Below are positions 1 through 8,996 of a DNA stretch of 64,000 bases, piece by piece. A program made the translations under genes and the position numbers. Position 1 is the stretch's first letter; the number at the start of each line of letters is the position of its first letter. Below the pieces are notes generated by a model. That model made no database searches and had not been told where the DNA came from. It worked only from the letters and a program-made list of their open reading frames with translations. The stretch is from Rickettsiales bacterium (GTDB lineage Bacteria > Pseudomonadota > Alphaproteobacteria > Rickettsiales > JABCZZ01). The stretch spans positions 310,001-374,000 of the forward strand of contig DASTXE010000006.1 of NCBI GenBank assembly GCA_035765535.1. The letters are read 5' to 3'.

Positions 1-189
1 CCTTCCCGCTTTAACGTTGGCATGCATCAGGCTGTCCAGGCCAGGCTCATAAATCGGCACCTGACCGGCATTAAGCTTTTCTATCTTGCTTTTGTCCTTA
101 TCGACGCAAGTTACGGTAAATCCGAATTCTGAAAAACATACACCCGATACAAGACCGACATAGCCGGTTCCGACACATACAATCTTCAT
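1..189 (-). CDS. ugd: UDP-glucose 6-dehydrogenase, N-terminal part (cut by window edge)
   Basis: The first 63 codons are present; the rest lies before the window. The protein opens MKIVCVGTGYVGLVSG, the Rossmann GxGxxG dinucleotide-binding start of the UDP-glucose/GDP-mannose dehydrogenase family, followed by an acidic residue at the end of the second strand (CVDKD). The family oxidises UDP-glucose to UDP-glucuronate with two NAD+. It starts 11 nt after the galU stop on the same strand, so galU and ugd make and use UDP-glucose in one operon. UDP-Glc versus another nucleotide sugar cannot be settled from the fragment, but the galU linkage favours UDP-Glc. Confidence 0.85.
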   Translation of the reverse strand, partial: MKIVCVGTGYVGLVSGVCFSEFGFTVTCVDKDKSKIEKLNAGQVPIYEPGLDSLMHANVKAGR

Positions 190-200
190 TTTACGTCATC

Positions 201-1067
201 TCACTTGTTGAACTGTTTCAGAATCTCCAACACCTGGTCGCGCATATCATCATGGTTCAGCGCGAACGCGATGTTCGCCTCGATATAACCGACCTTATTA
301 CCGCAGTCATATCGCCTGCCGTCAAAACGATACCCAAAGAACGGCATATCCGGAATCATGGAGTTCATGGCATCCGTCAGCTGGATCTCGCCGCCGCTGC
401 CTTTTTTCTGATTCTCCAGCACATCGAAAATACTGGGATCAAGAATGTAACGGCCAATGATCGACAGTGTGGACGGCGCATGCTTGGGGTCCGGCTTTTC
501 CACCAGCCCCTTGGCGGTCACGAGCTTGCCTTCCGAGTGTTTGATATCGAGAATACCGTAGCTCTTAGTGTGCTCCCTTGGCACATCCATCACCGCAGCC
601 ATGTTGCCGCCTTTATATTCCTTCACCATCTGCGCAAGACAGGGCTTTTTGGCGAGCACCATATCGTCCGCCAGAATCACCGCGAACGGCTCATCGCCGA
701 TCAGCTGGCGCGCGCACCACACGGCGTGGCCAAGACCGAGCGGTTCCTGCTGACGCGTATAGGCAATGCTGCCTGCAGGCGGAAGCCAGTCGGAGGTCAG
801 CTCCAGCTCTTTCTTCTTCTCGCGCTTGGAAAGATTGTGCTGCAATTCGTACGAATGGTCGAAATGATCTTCGATCGCGCTTTTGTTTCGCCCGGTAACG
901 AAGACAAATTCTTCAATCCCGGCGGCAACCGCTTCTTCATAAGCATAATGGATAATAGGCTTATCCACAACCGGCAACATCTCTTTAGGCATGGACTTCG
1001 TGGCGGGCAGGAAACGCGTGCCAAGCCCCCCAACAGGAAATACGGCTTTGCGGACTCTCTTTTTCAT
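201..1067 (-). CDS. galU: UTP-glucose-1-phosphate uridylyltransferase
   Basis: Makes UDP-glucose from UTP and glucose-1-phosphate in the cytoplasm for polysaccharide and LPS synthesis. The N-terminus reads KRVRKAVFPVGGLGTRFLPA, the nucleotide-binding loop of GalU, followed by the PKEMLPVVDKP motif. Length of 288 aa is normal. An in-frame ATG 29 codons upstream (at 1154) exists, but its extension is unrelated to the family, so the ATG at 1067 is chosen although the ribosome site is weak. It is first in an operon with ugd. Confidence 0.93.
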   Translation of the reverse strand: MKKRVRKAVFPVGGLGTRFLPATKSMPKEMLPVVDKPIIHYAYEEAVAAGIEEFVFVTGRNKSAIEDHFDHSYELQHNLSKREKKKELELTSDWLPPAGSIAYTRQQEPLGLGHAVWCARQLIGDEPFAVILADDMVLAKKPCLAQMVKEYKGGNMAAVMDVPREHTKSYGILDIKHSEGKLVTAKGLVEKPDPKHAPSTLSIIGRYILDPSIFDVLENQKKGSGGEIQLTDAMNSMIPDMPFFGYRFDGRRYDCGNKVGYIEANIAFALNHDDMRDQVLEILKQFNK

Positions 1068-1419
1068 ATAAAGTACTAAATTAACGTTTAATTCTGCTTT
1101 GTGATCCAGCAGTTTTTCGGGCAGAACATACACGCACAGGCCGCACCCTGTCAAAAGGTTTGGTGACCCTGTCCTGGGACTCTAATCGAGCGATCCGGCC
1201 TTAATAGACGCCAAACAACATACTGTATAATAAAAATTTAATGAGATTAATAATTGTTAATTAACCTGCCTCATTATGACTCGTTTATATTTCTTATAAA
1301 AAAAGACATACGTTACTTAATCGGCCATCGCCGCACTTGCTTATCGCCCTCCCCCCCTGTAAACAGGATGTTGTGATTATCACAACAGTTAGATCGGCAG
1401 ACAGTAAAAGGGCATAAAC
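1068..1419. other. Divergent intergenic region galU/thyX
   Basis: A 352-nt A+T-rich spacer between divergent genes with no credible ORF. It must hold the galU and thyX promoters; I see no strong -35/-10 pair. The only distinct element is the palindrome just upstream of thyX, listed separately. Confidence 0.6.
1369..1387. promoter_or_regulatory. 19-bp palindrome upstream of thyX
   Basis: TGTTGTGATTATCACAACA is a perfect 9-1-9 inverted repeat ending 32 nt before the thyX ATG. It could be an operator for a dimeric repressor or a small hairpin in the leader. It contains TGTGA and TCACA half sites, but only 3 bp apart rather than the 6 bp of CRP sites, so it is not a CRP box. The cognate protein is unknown. 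Confidence 0.45.
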
Positions 1420-2352
1420 ATGGCATTGACGGACGAACAGGCACAGGAAATCGAAGCAGTACGTGGCGAAGCAAATAAGACCTTCAGAGCAATCTCTCCC
1501 GAACTGGAAAATATACTGTATAAGCCCCTGCCCGTTCTTGATCATGGTTTCGTCCGCGTGATCGACTATATGGGCGACGATTCCGCCATCGTGCAGGCCG
1601 CCCGCGTTTCCTACGGCAAAGGTACCAAAAAGGTCAATGAAGATGCCGGCCTCATCAATTACCTGATGCGTCACCGCCATTCCACCCCATTCGAAATGTG
1701 CGAAATCAAGTTCCACATCAAACTACCCATTTTCGTGGCTCGCCAGTGGATCAGGCACCGCACCGCGAACGTAAACGAATACTCCGCGCGTTATTCCATT
1801 CTCGACCGCGAATTCTATATCCCAACACCGGACCAGCTTGCTGCCCAGTCGCAGAAGAACCGCCAGGGCCGCGGCGATCTCGTGGAAGGCGCGGAAGCGC
1901 AGCGCGTGTTCAGCCTGCTGAAAGACGATTCCGCACAGGTTTATGAGCATTACATTGAAATGCTGAACGAGAAGGAAGACGGCACACCGATTGATCCTTC
2001 CAAGAAAGGCCTCGCACGCGAACTCGCACGCATGAACCTGACACTTAATTATTATACGCAATGGTACTGGAAGGTCGACCTTCATAACCTGATGCACTTC
2101 CTGTCCTTACGCGCCGATCCGCATGCGCAGTATGAAATCCGCGTCTATGCGGAAGTGATGCTGGACGTGCTGAAACGCTGGCTGCCCACCACCTATGAAG
2201 CCTTCATGAATTACCGTGTCGGCGGGGCAAGCGTTTCCGCCAAAGGCATGGCCGCCATCCGCAAGATGCTGGCAGGCGAACAGGTCACGCAGGAATCCAG
2301 CGGCATGGGCAAAGGCGAATGGAACGAATTCCAGGCGATGATTAAGGGATAA
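1420..2352 (+). CDS. thyX: FAD-dependent thymidylate synthase ThyX
   Basis: Makes dTMP from dUMP using methylene-tetrahydrofolate and FAD/NADPH, replacing ThyA. The ThyX signature RHR-x7-S is seen as [14 protein letters not shown] with RHR at residues 112-114 and Ser122. At 310 aa it has the longer form common in Alphaproteobacteria. An AGGG ribosome site precedes ATG 1420. Its 3' end overlaps that of the convergent ygfZ by 11 bp. The upstream palindrome suggests dedicated regulation. Confidence 0.95.
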   Translation: MALTDEQAQEIEAVRGEANKTFRAISPELENILYKPLPVLDHGFVRVIDYMGDDSAIVQAARVSYGKGTKKVNEDAGLINYLMRHRHSTPFEMCEIKFHIKLPIFVARQWIRHRTANVNEYSARYSILDREFYIPTPDQLAAQSQKNRQGRGDLVEGAEAQRVFSLLKDDSAQVYEHYIEMLNEKEDGTPIDPSKKGLARELARMNLTLNYYTQWYWKVDLHNLMHFLSLRADPHAQYEIRVYAEVMLDVLKRWLPTTYEAFMNYRVGGASVSAKGMAAIRKMLAGEQVTQESSGMGKGEWNEFQAMIKG

Positions 2353-3160
2353 GCGACCAGGCCGGACGTTCGGCCTGCAGTTTCACTCCTGCCGCCTCCA
2401 GCGGAGCACCGGATGCAACCGCATCCAGATTCAGCATTGCAAGCCCAATATTGCCGTTGCTGCTCGCCATCTGCCCCACTTCACGCTCGCCAGACATAAT
2501 GGCAGTGTCGCGCGGTGGCAATGCAGTATCCGCCTGCACGCGGTGCACCATTTTATGCAATGTCGCGCGGTGTTTGGAGCGCGCCGTCACCTCCTGCCCC
2601 ACATAGCAACCCTTGTTGAAGTCAATTGCATTGAGCTTGTCATACCCCCATTCCATCGGCAGGGAGCGGTTCTGCGTCAGATCCTTTGCTCCGTCAGGAA
2701 TCGCCAGCGCTAGCCTGTATGCATGGTATGTTTCTTCATCACCCGCGACGGAAAGATTCCTGCCGAGCATACGCACTCCCATGGCCGGAAGTCTGGGATC
2801 GGCATAGATAACTTCACCCTGCCCTGCCGGTGGAGTCCCCCAGACGGCAGCCACCTGCCAATCGGAGAGCGGTGCAATCTCCACCTGTGCCCGCAATTTA
2901 TACATGCTGAGACGCTTCACCAGTTCCGCTTCATACATGCGCTCAATATCGAGTAGTAACTTCCCCTCGTGCTCGATAATAAAGAAGTCATAGAGAAACT
3001 TGCCCTGCGGCGAGAGCAGCGCAGTAAAAATGGCCAGCTGCGGCGTAACCTGGCGCACATCATTCGTAATAAGTCCCTGCAGGAAATCACGCGCGTCATT
3101 TCCCGAAACCGCAATTACACTACGCCCGGCAAGCAGGGCTTGCCCTGAATCTGTCGACAT
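2342..3160 (-). CDS. ygfZ: Folate-binding Fe-S cluster maintenance protein YgfZ
   Basis: YgfZ/GcvT-fold protein that uses tetrahydrofolate to support Fe-S enzymes. The signature KGCYVGQE is at residues 183-190 with the conserved Cys. The start at 3160 is chosen because a strong GGAGG precedes it; the longer frame from 3208 adds an unrelated, weakly initiated leader. Length 272 aa is normal. It lies convergent to thyX (11-bp overlap) and downstream of the petABC terminator, so it is transcribed separately. Confidence 0.88.
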   Translation of the reverse strand: MSTDSGQALLAGRSVIAVSGNDARDFLQGLITNDVRQVTPQLAIFTALLSPQGKFLYDFFIIEHEGKLLLDIERMYEAELVKRLSMYKLRAQVEIAPLSDWQVAAVWGTPPAGQGEVIYADPRLPAMGVRMLGRNLSVAGDEETYHAYRLALAIPDGAKDLTQNRSLPMEWGYDKLNAIDFNKGCYVGQEVTARSKHRATLHKMVHRVQADTALPPRDTAIMSGEREVGQMASSNGNIGLAMLNLDAVASGAPLEAAGVKLQAERPAWSLIP

Positions 3161-3196
3161 AAACGCCTCCAAAGCAATGTTTGCAAAACACCATAC

Positions 3197-3229
3197 AAAA
3201 ACACCCACGGCAATGCCATGGGTGTTTTT
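3197..3229 (-). terminator. Rho-independent terminator after petABC
   Basis: An 11-bp perfect stem (3197-3207 with 3219-3229) has A-runs on one side and T-runs on the other. Read on the minus strand it gives a stem with CACCCA/TGGGTG ending in a U tract, 25 nt after the petC stop. The symmetric A/T arms would also work on the other strand. Confidence 0.8.
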
Positions 3230-3253
3230 AGAAATCAGCAGGAGACGTAAAGC

Positions 3254-4027
3254 CTAGTGCTTCACGTTTCTCCAGACATAACGCTTAGCCGCATAAAGTA
3301 GGCTGGTAAACACAATCAGGAAGCCCAGCACATGCAGGCCCATCTGTTTGCGCTGCTCCATTTCCGGTTCAGCAGCCCACTGCAGGAAGATAACGACATC
3401 TTTCGCCATCTGGTCAACAGTCGCAGGCGTGCCATCCTGATAGGTTACGACACCGTCAGACAGCGGAGGCGGCATGGAAATCCAATGGGTTGAGAAATAC
3501 GGGTTGTAGAATTTGTTCGGCACCGGCTTTTCATCTGCGGGTGCAGGTTTACCGAATCCTGTGATCAGCGAATAAACATAGTTCGGACCGTCTTCACGCG
3601 CCTTGATAATAAGGCTCAGATCCGGCGGATAAGCACCGCCATGCGCTGCACGGGAAGCCTCTTCATTCGGATAAGGGGCGACGAAGGTATCCGATGCTTT
3701 GCCGGGACGCATGATCGCCTGCCCTTTATCGTTGAAGTCCGGCACGAGCTTGCTGGCAGCAACAGCCTTCACTTCTTCTTCGCTGAACCCCAGGTCCTGC
3801 AGGTTACGGTAAGCAAGATGGTTCATGGAATGGCAGGTGGAGCAAACCTGGCTATAGATTTGGAAGCCACGCTGCGCAGCTTTCTTGTCCACACGCCCTG
3901 TCATGCCGTCGAACGGCCATTCAAGATGCTTCGGTTCTTCGCCTTCCGTCGCCTGCGCAACAGCCCCTAAACCAAGCACAGCCGCCAGAGCGAAACCAGC
4001 CAAATGCGATACTTTCATCTTCTTCAT
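3254..4027 (-). CDS. petC: Cytochrome c1 of the bc1 complex
   Basis: Membrane-anchored c-type heme subunit that passes electrons from the Rieske protein to soluble cytochrome c. There is a signal peptide (residues 1-27, ending AVAQA), the heme motif CSTCH at 62-66, an axial Met region (WISMPPP) and one C-terminal transmembrane helix followed by a basic tail. Length 257 aa fits. It is last in petA-petB-petC, two nt after the petB stop, and is followed by a terminator. Confidence 0.95.
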   Translation of the reverse strand: MKKMKVSHLAGFALAAVLGLGAVAQATEGEEPKHLEWPFDGMTGRVDKKAAQRGFQIYSQVCSTCHSMNHLAYRNLQDLGFSEEEVKAVAASKLVPDFNDKGQAIMRPGKASDTFVAPYPNEEASRAAHGGAYPPDLSLIIKAREDGPNYVYSLITGFGKPAPADEKPVPNKFYNPYFSTHWISMPPPLSDGVVTYQDGTPATVDQMAKDVVIFLQWAAEPEMEQRKQMGLHVLGFLIVFTSLLYAAKRYVWRNVKH

Positions 4028-4029
4028 GC

Positions 4030-5292
4030 TTAGTGCCCCTTTACCGATGCGTCGATGCTTTCCGGTAACGGCAGCGGTTTTTCAAACCGAGCGATTAAAG
4101 GCACAAGCACGAGGAAATGGAGATAGTAATAGATTGCAGCTGCGCGGCCGAGGATCACGTAAATCCCTTCCGGCGGTTTTCCCCCCAGATAGCCAAGCGC
4201 TACGCAATCCAGCAACAGTACCCAGAACGCCCATTTGAAAATGGGACGGTATTTGGCACTGCGCACCTTGGAGTAATCCAGCCACGGCAGGAAGAACAGC
4301 AGGATGATCGCACCGAACATCGCCAGTACGCCGCAGAGTTTATCCGGTACCGCACGCAGGATCGCATAGAATGGCAGGAAATACCATTCAGGCACAATAT
4401 GTGCCGGGGTCACCATCGGGTTGGCCGGGATATAATTGTCCGGATCGCCCAAAGCGTTCGGGTGGAAGAACACAAGGTAGTTAAAGAAGATCAGGAAAAC
4501 GCCAATCCCGAACAGATCCTTGATCGTATAGTAGGGATTGAATGGAACCGTATCCTTCTTGGTCTTCACGTCAACCCCAGTCGGGTTGTTGGAACCATGC
4601 TGGTGCAGCGCCCAGATATGCAGGATGATAATCCCGATCAGCACGAACGGCAGCAGGTAATGCAGCGCAAAAAAACGGTTTAGCGTCGGATTATCCACCG
4701 AGTAGCCGCCCCACAGCCAGGTCACGATGTGCGGACCAACAATCGGGAATGCGCTGAACAGGTTCGTGATCACTGTTGCACCCCAGAAGCTCATCTGCCC
4801 CCACGGCAATACATAACCCATGAAAGCAGTCGCCATCATCAGCAGCATGATGACAATACCGAGCCACCACAGCATTTCACGGGGGTATTTGTAAGATCCG
4901 TAATAGAGGTTACGGAAGATATGGATGTAAACCGTCACGAAGAACATGGACGCGCCAACCGCATGCATATAGCGCATGAGCCAGCCGTAATTGACGTTGC
5001 GCATGATGTTTTCGACGCTGTCGAACGCCATCGCACTGTGCGGCGTATAATGCATCGCAAGGAAAATCCCGGTCAGCAGCTGGATCACCAGCACCATTCC
5101 GGCCAGAGAGCCGAAGTTCCACAGATAGTTCAGGTTTTTCGGAGCCGGATAGCTGCCGAGCACGCCGTCCAGCAGCGAGAAGATCGGCAGACGAAATTCG
5201 ATCCAGTTCTTGATGGTGGTGCCGATACCCTGCGCACCGTTTTGTTCACCCTGAACGGAAGATGTATTGTCGTTATGATGCATATCAGCCAA
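4030..5292 (-). CDS. petB: Cytochrome b of the bc1 complex
   Basis: Integral membrane subunit carrying two b hemes and the quinol/quinone sites. About eight hydrophobic helices are visible, with His pairs in helices B and D ([18 protein letters not shown] and [20 protein letters not shown] regions) and the [16 protein letters not shown]o-site segment containing PEWY. Length 420 aa is usual. Its start overlaps the petA stop by 8 nt, indicating translational coupling. Confidence 0.97.
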   Translation of the reverse strand: MADMHHNDNTSSVQGEQNGAQGIGTTIKNWIEFRLPIFSLLDGVLGSYPAPKNLNYLWNFGSLAGMVLVIQLLTGIFLAMHYTPHSAMAFDSVENIMRNVNYGWLMRYMHAVGASMFFVTVYIHIFRNLYYGSYKYPREMLWWLGIVIMLLMMATAFMGYVLPWGQMSFWGATVITNLFSAFPIVGPHIVTWLWGGYSVDNPTLNRFFALHYLLPFVLIGIIILHIWALHQHGSNNPTGVDVKTKKDTVPFNPYYTIKDLFGIGVFLIFFNYLVFFHPNALGDPDNYIPANPMVTPAHIVPEWYFLPFYAILRAVPDKLCGVLAMFGAIILLFFLPWLDYSKVRSAKYRPIFKWAFWVLLLDCVALGYLGGKPPEGIYVILGRAAAIYYYLHFLVLVPLIARFEKPLPLPESIDASVKGH

Positions 5293-5851
5293 TCCGTACT
5301 TTGGTAGGGGTTAGAAATGTGTATTCAGGCACGGCCAGGTTAAGCGGCGCAGGGCCTTTGCGGATGCGTCCGGCCGTATCGTACTGGGAGCCGTGGCACG
5401 GGCAGAACCAGCCGCCGAAATCCCCCTGATAAGCAATCGGAATGCAGCCCAGATGCGTGCATACGTCGATAACGATCAGCCATTCCTTATGACCCGGCTT
5501 CACACGCTCATCGTCTTTCTGGGGATCGCGCAGCGTTTCAACCGGTACCGCTTCCGCTTCCTCGATTTCTTTAGGCGTACGGTGGCGCACGAAAACCGGC
5601 TTGCCGCGCCATTTCACCTTGATGCCCTGACCAGGTTCGATGGGGGAAAGATCAACTTCGGTGGAGGAAAGCGCAAGTACGTCCGCGGAAGGATTCATGC
5701 TGTCAATGAAAGGCCAGGCAGTTGCCGCAGCGCCAATAGCGCCCATTGCGCCTGTGGTTGCAAGTACCAGGAAGTCTCTGCGAGTCGTTCCTTCTTGGGG
5801 CTGGTTTTCTTCTGCGTGATGCCCGCCGCAGCAGGTTTTGTCATTATGCAT
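5285..5851 (-). CDS. petA: Rieske iron-sulfur subunit of the bc1 complex
   Basis: Holds the 2Fe-2S cluster that accepts electrons from quinol. Cluster motifs are CTHLGC (131-136) and CPCHGS (150-155). The N-terminus has a twin-arginine motif (TRRDFLV, 24-30) before a hydrophobic anchor, as expected for Tat-inserted Rieske proteins. The first 12 residues contain an unusual CCGGHH segment. No clear ribosome site precedes the ATG. It is first in petABC. Confidence 0.95.
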   Translation of the reverse strand: MHNDKTCCGGHHAEENQPQEGTTRRDFLVLATTGAMGAIGAAATAWPFIDSMNPSADVLALSSTEVDLSPIEPGQGIKVKWRGKPVFVRHRTPKEIEEAEAVPVETLRDPQKDDERVKPGHKEWLIVIDVCTHLGCIPIAYQGDFGGWFCPCHGSQYDTAGRIRKGPAPLNLAVPEYTFLTPTKVRIG

Positions 5852-5902
5852 GGTCTGTACATTACACTGAGTGGTTGGTGATATGGCGGTATAACAAACT
5901 TA

Positions 5903-5915
5903 TTGCATATTGCAA
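5903..5915. promoter_or_regulatory. TTGCA-N3-TGCAA palindrome upstream of petABC
   Basis: TTGCATATTGCAA is a 5-3-5 inverted repeat about 52 bp upstream of the petA ATG within an A+T-rich promoter region. It may be an operator for the bc1 operon; no regulator can be named. Confidence 0.35.
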
Positions 5916-6008
5916 ATATACAAAAATATTTTAGGGGGTGATTTTTATACAAAAAATCCGCAGCGGCGGCTTTTGGGTAACGGTCTGGCACGGTATACCA
6001 GAAACAAA

Positions 6009-6038
6009 AAAAAGCGGCATATTACTATGCCGCTTTTT
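6009..6038 (-). terminator. Rho-independent terminator after rplJ
   Basis: A perfect 12-bp stem (AAAAAGCGGCAT at 6009-6020 with 6027-6038) and 6-nt loop begins 25 nt after the rplJ stop. On the minus strand it ends in a run of seven or more T. It closes the rplKAJ transcript exactly where rplL would usually follow. Confidence 0.88.
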
Positions 6039-6063
6039 AAGTAATTTATCGTCGTTAGTGCGC

Positions 6064-6579
6064 TTACGCAGCATCCTTGCGGGAATGTGCGCCGATAACG
6101 CGGGCAACCTGACCGCCCGGAGCCTGCAGAATGCTGGCGATACGGGTCGCCGGAGCATTGAGGAGGCCGATGATCTTGGCGCGCAGTTCGTCGAGCGAAG
6201 GCAGCTTTGCCAGTTCGGTGACACCTTTTGCGTCCAGCAGGGTCGCGCCGAAAGCGCCGCCCAGCATCACAAGCTTTTCATTGGCTTTCGCGAATTCGCT
6301 GAGTACTTTTGCAACAGCAACCGGATCGCTGGAATAAGCGATAGCGGTCGGACCGACGAACATGCCCGAAATCTGTTCGAACTGGGTTCCGGTCAGCGCA
6401 CGTTGTGTCAGCTTGTTCTTGGTCACCTTGAAGCCTGCGCCGGTATTGCGGATCTTCACGCGCAGGTCAGTGATTTCAGCCACGGTAAGCCCTTTGTAAT
6501 GCGCAACCAGCACGATGCTGGACTGGCTGATGGACTGATTGAGGCCTTCAATCAACTCTTTCTTTTCAGTACGGTTCAT
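6064..6579 (-). CDS. rplJ: 50S ribosomal protein L10
   Basis: L10 anchors the L7/L12 stalk on the large subunit. The N-terminus (MNRTEKKELIEGLNQ) and the VAHYKGLTVAEITDLR segment are typical, and 171 aa is normal. It follows rplA by 14 nt. The usual next genes rplL, rpoB and rpoC are absent here: a strong terminator and then petABC follow instead. Confidence 0.96.
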   Translation of the reverse strand: MNRTEKKELIEGLNQSISQSSIVLVAHYKGLTVAEITDLRVKIRNTGAGFKVTKNKLTQRALTGTQFEQISGMFVGPTAIAYSSDPVAVAKVLSEFAKANEKLVMLGGAFGATLLDAKGVTELAKLPSLDELRAKIIGLLNAPATRIASILQAPGGQVARVIGAHSRKDAA

Positions 6580-6593
6580 CTCAATTCCCCTTA

Positions 6594-7331
6594 TTATGCA
6601 GCGGCCAGCAGGCTCGCAACATCCACTTTCACACCCGGTCCCATTGTCGTGGAAACCGATACTTTCTTAATATAGTTGCCCTTGCTGTTGGCAGGCTTTG
6701 CTTTGTTGACAGCATCGAAGAATGCTTTCAGGTTCTGCTCAATAGCCTGTTCGCTGAAGCTTGCCTTAGCAACGCCGGCATGCACGATGCCCGCTTTTTC
6801 AACGCGGAATTCAACCTGACCGCTCTTAGCGTTCTTTACAGCTTCAGCCACGTTCGGCGTAACGGTGCCGAGCTTCGGGTTCGGCATCAGGCCACGCGGA
6901 CCGAGCACCTTACCGAGCTTGCCCACAACCGCCATCATGTCCGGGGTTGCAATGCAACGGTCGAAGTTCATTTCGCCTTTGAGGATCTTTTCCGCCAGGT
7001 CGTCAGCGCCAACCAGTTCAGCACCGGCTTTCACAGCGTCAGCAGCTTTATCGCCACGGGCGAATACGGCAACGCGGATCGTCTTGCCGATACCGTTGGG
7101 CATCGCTACCATGCCGCGCACCTGCTGGTCGGACTGCTTCACGTCGACACCGAGATTGATGGAAATATCCACCGTCTCGTCGAACTTCGTTTTAGCGCCC
7201 CCCTTGATCAGAGCAACAGCTTCTTTCAGCGTATAAGCCTTCGCACGGTCAACCTGCTTTGCAGCAGCAGCGTAACGCTTGCCGCCAATGGCTTTTTCTT
7301 TCTTAACTGCGGATTTTTCTTTCTTAGCCAT
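6594..7331 (-). CDS. rplA: 50S ribosomal protein L1
   Basis: L1 stalk protein of the large subunit. The conserved segments [23 protein letters not shown] and [14 protein letters not shown] C-terminus ([10 protein letters not shown]) are seen. The start at 7331 is chosen for its AGGAG site 8 nt upstream of MAKKEKSA; the frame open from 7400 overlaps rplK and is rejected. A Lys-rich N-terminal extension of about 20 residues precedes the usual start of homology. It lies 8 nt after rplK. Confidence 0.95.
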   Translation of the reverse strand: MAKKEKSAVKKEKAIGGKRYAAAAKQVDRAKAYTLKEAVALIKGGAKTKFDETVDISINLGVDVKQSDQQVRGMVAMPNGIGKTIRVAVFARGDKAADAVKAGAELVGADDLAEKILKGEMNFDRCIATPDMMAVVGKLGKVLGPRGLMPNPKLGTVTPNVAEAVKNAKSGQVEFRVEKAGIVHAGVAKASFSEQAIEQNLKAFFDAVNKAKPANSKGNYIKKVSVSTTMGPGVKVDVASLLAAA

Positions 7332-7339
7332 ATGCGCTC

Positions 7340-7777
7340 CTACGCCTCCCCTACAACTTGCAGACCCATCGCGAGTGCGGAACCGCGCAGCATGGCGCAA
7401 GCCGCTTCAACATCGTGAGCGTTCAAATCTTTCATTTTAACTTTTGCGATTTCGCGCAGCTGATCCCAGGTGATCTTGCCTACGGTCGCGCCTTTGCCCG
7501 GGGTGCTGGAACCTTTGGCAACACCGGAATATTTCTTCAGGTAGAACGATACCGGCGGCGTCTTCGTGATGAATGAAAACGTACGGTCGGCATAAGCGGT
7601 GATGATAACCGGAATCGGCGTACCGGGTTCGATACCCTGCGTTGCAGCGTTAAACGCCTTGCAGAATTCCATGATGTTCAGGCCGCGCTGACCGAGCGCC
7701 GGACCGATCGGGGGCGACGGGTTCGCCTTGCCGGCGGGAACTTGCAACTTAACATACCCAGTAATTTTCTTAGCCAT
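7340..7777 (-). CDS. rplK: 50S ribosomal protein L11
   Basis: L11 binds the GTPase-associated centre of 23S rRNA. The [20 protein letters not shown] signature is at the N-terminus and 145 aa is usual. It starts 84 nt after nusG and may have its own promoter in that gap. Confidence 0.96.
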   Translation of the reverse strand: MAKKITGYVKLQVPAGKANPSPPIGPALGQRGLNIMEFCKAFNAATQGIEPGTPIPVIITAYADRTFSFITKTPPVSFYLKKYSGVAKGSSTPGKGATVGKITWDQLREIAKVKMKDLNAHDVEAACAMLRGSALAMGLQVVGEA

Positions 7778-7845
7778 AATAAACCGCTTTCACCTTAAAA
7801 AGAATGTGCGCCTTAATAGCGCAATTTTTGTTTTTTGCAAATAAA

Positions 7846-7851
7846 ATTATA
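7846..7851 (-). promoter_or_regulatory. Possible -10 box upstream of rplK
   Basis: A perfect TATAAT on the minus strand in the nusG-rplK gap, about 70 nt upstream of rplK. No good -35 was found, so this is only a candidate for an internal ribosomal-protein promoter. Confidence 0.3.
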
Positions 7852-7861
7852 AAAACTGTCC

Positions 7862-8395
7862 TTACGCCACCTTCTCAACCTGCGTAAATTCCAGCTCCAC
7901 GGGCGTAGAACGACCGAAGATGGACACCGCCACCTTGATACGGTTCTTTTCGTCGTCGATTTCTTCGACCACGCCAACGAACGACTCGAACGGCCCTTCC
8001 GTAACCTTGACCGACTCGCCGATTTCGTACACGACCGAGCTTTTCGGATGCTCGATACCGTCCTTCACCTGGCGGAAAATGGACTCGGCTTCCGCTTCGG
8101 AAATAGCCTGCGGCTTGCCGTTACCCCCCAGGAATCCCGTAACTTTCTGGGTATTTTTCACCAGATGCCAGGATTCATCCGTCAGTTCCATCTTGATAAG
8201 CACATAGCCCGGGAAGAATTTACGTTCCGCGCTGGTCTTCTTGCCGCGGCGGATTTCAACCACTTCCTCCGTCGGGACGATAATGTCCTCGAACATCTGG
8301 GTGATGCCACGCTGTGCCGCCTGTTCCTTGATCGAATTGGCAACCTTTTTCTCAAAACCGGAATGGGCGTGTATGATATACCAACGCATTGCCAT
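7862..8395 (-). CDS. nusG: Transcription termination/antitermination factor NusG
   Basis: NusG binds RNA polymerase and couples it to Rho or ribosomes. The NGN domain (MRWYIIHAHSGFEKKVANSI, then the FFPGYVLIKM core) and a C-terminal KOW segment (VTEGPFESFVGVVEEID) are clear in 177 aa. It sits between secE and rplK as in most bacteria. Confidence 0.96.
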   Translation of the reverse strand: MAMRWYIIHAHSGFEKKVANSIKEQAAQRGITQMFEDIIVPTEEVVEIRRGKKTSAERKFFPGYVLIKMELTDESWHLVKNTQKVTGFLGGNGKPQAISEAEAESIFRQVKDGIEHPKSSVVYEIGESVKVTEGPFESFVGVVEEIDDEKNRIKVAVSIFGRSTPVELEFTQVEKVA

Positions 8396-8412
8396 AGTGA
8401 ATAATCCTCTAA

Positions 8413-8601
8413 TTATGCTCCAAGCCCAAGAATCGTGCGCACCGCGAAGGAAATGATGCTATCGACAAACCAGAAGAAGAACGCCGAAAGGAAGATAAGC
8501 ACCAACACCATCATCGTGGATGTCGTCGTCTCCTTGCGGTCAGGCCAGACAACCTTGTTAACTTCCTGGCGGACTTCGCGTATAAACTTCGCAGGATTCA
8601 T
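8413..8601 (-). CDS. secE: Preprotein translocase subunit SecE
   Basis: Small one-helix subunit of SecYEG. At 62 aa it shows the conserved amphipathic EVRQEVNKVVWPDRKE segment followed by a single transmembrane helix. It starts the secE-nusG unit 17 nt before nusG. There is no tRNA-Trp upstream, unlike many genomes. Confidence 0.93.
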   Translation of the reverse strand: MNPAKFIREVRQEVNKVVWPDRKETTTSTMMVLVLIFLSAFFFWFVDSIISFAVRTILGLGA

Positions 8602-8644
8602 GGGAAACCTTTTATTGTGAACTTAAAGACCTACCCGTTAAGGA

Positions 8645-8878
8645 TTAGGCCTTCTTGTCGCTCTTTACGTCCAGGAACGAGAACTTGTTGGTGAACTTCT
8701 CCATCTGGCCCGTTTTACGGATGTTTACACCGCCAACCCATGCCGGGTGCGTGAGCGGATCAACGTCCAGCGTCATCGTGTCACCGGCCTTACCCCAGGT
8801 GGAACGGGTTTCATAACGCGTGCCATCGCTCATTACAATCGTAATGGGGTGATAATCGGGGTGAATGCCTTCTTTCAT
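8645..8878 (-). CDS. rpmE: 50S ribosomal protein L31, cysteine-free type
   Basis: L31 bridges the ribosomal subunits. [14 protein letters not shown] and [19 protein letters not shown] are diagnostic. The protein contains no Cys, so it is the zinc-independent form. At 77 aa it is the size seen in Alphaproteobacteria. A strong GGAGAAGT-like ribosome site precedes it. Confidence 0.92.
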   Translation of the reverse strand: MKEGIHPDYHPITIVMSDGTRYETRSTWGKAGDTMTLDVDPLTHPAWVGGVNIRKTGQMEKFTNKFSFLDVKSDKKA

Positions 8879-8978
8879 AATACTTCTCCGGGAATTTATA
8901 AATACACAGGGGCATGTGTCTAACCCAAAGTTTTCCCTAAATCAAGGCTTTTTAGCGAAGTTTTTATACCAAAACAAC

Positions 8979-8996
8979 CGGGGGTCACATCCCCCG
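8979..8996 (-). terminator. Hairpin containing the uvrD stop codon
   Basis: A 6-bp GC stem CGGGGG/CCCCCG has a loop carrying the last sense codon and TGA stop of the helicase gene; GTTGTTTT follows on the minus strand. It is plausibly an intrinsic terminator folded partly from coding sequence. Confidence 0.5.

Noticed and set aside
252..1079. 275-codon open frame antisense to galU
   Set aside because: Shadow frame; galU on the other strand is unmistakable.
1371..1385. CRP site upstream of thyX
   Set aside because: Half-sites TGTGA and TCACA are 3 bp apart, not the 6 bp of CRP sites.
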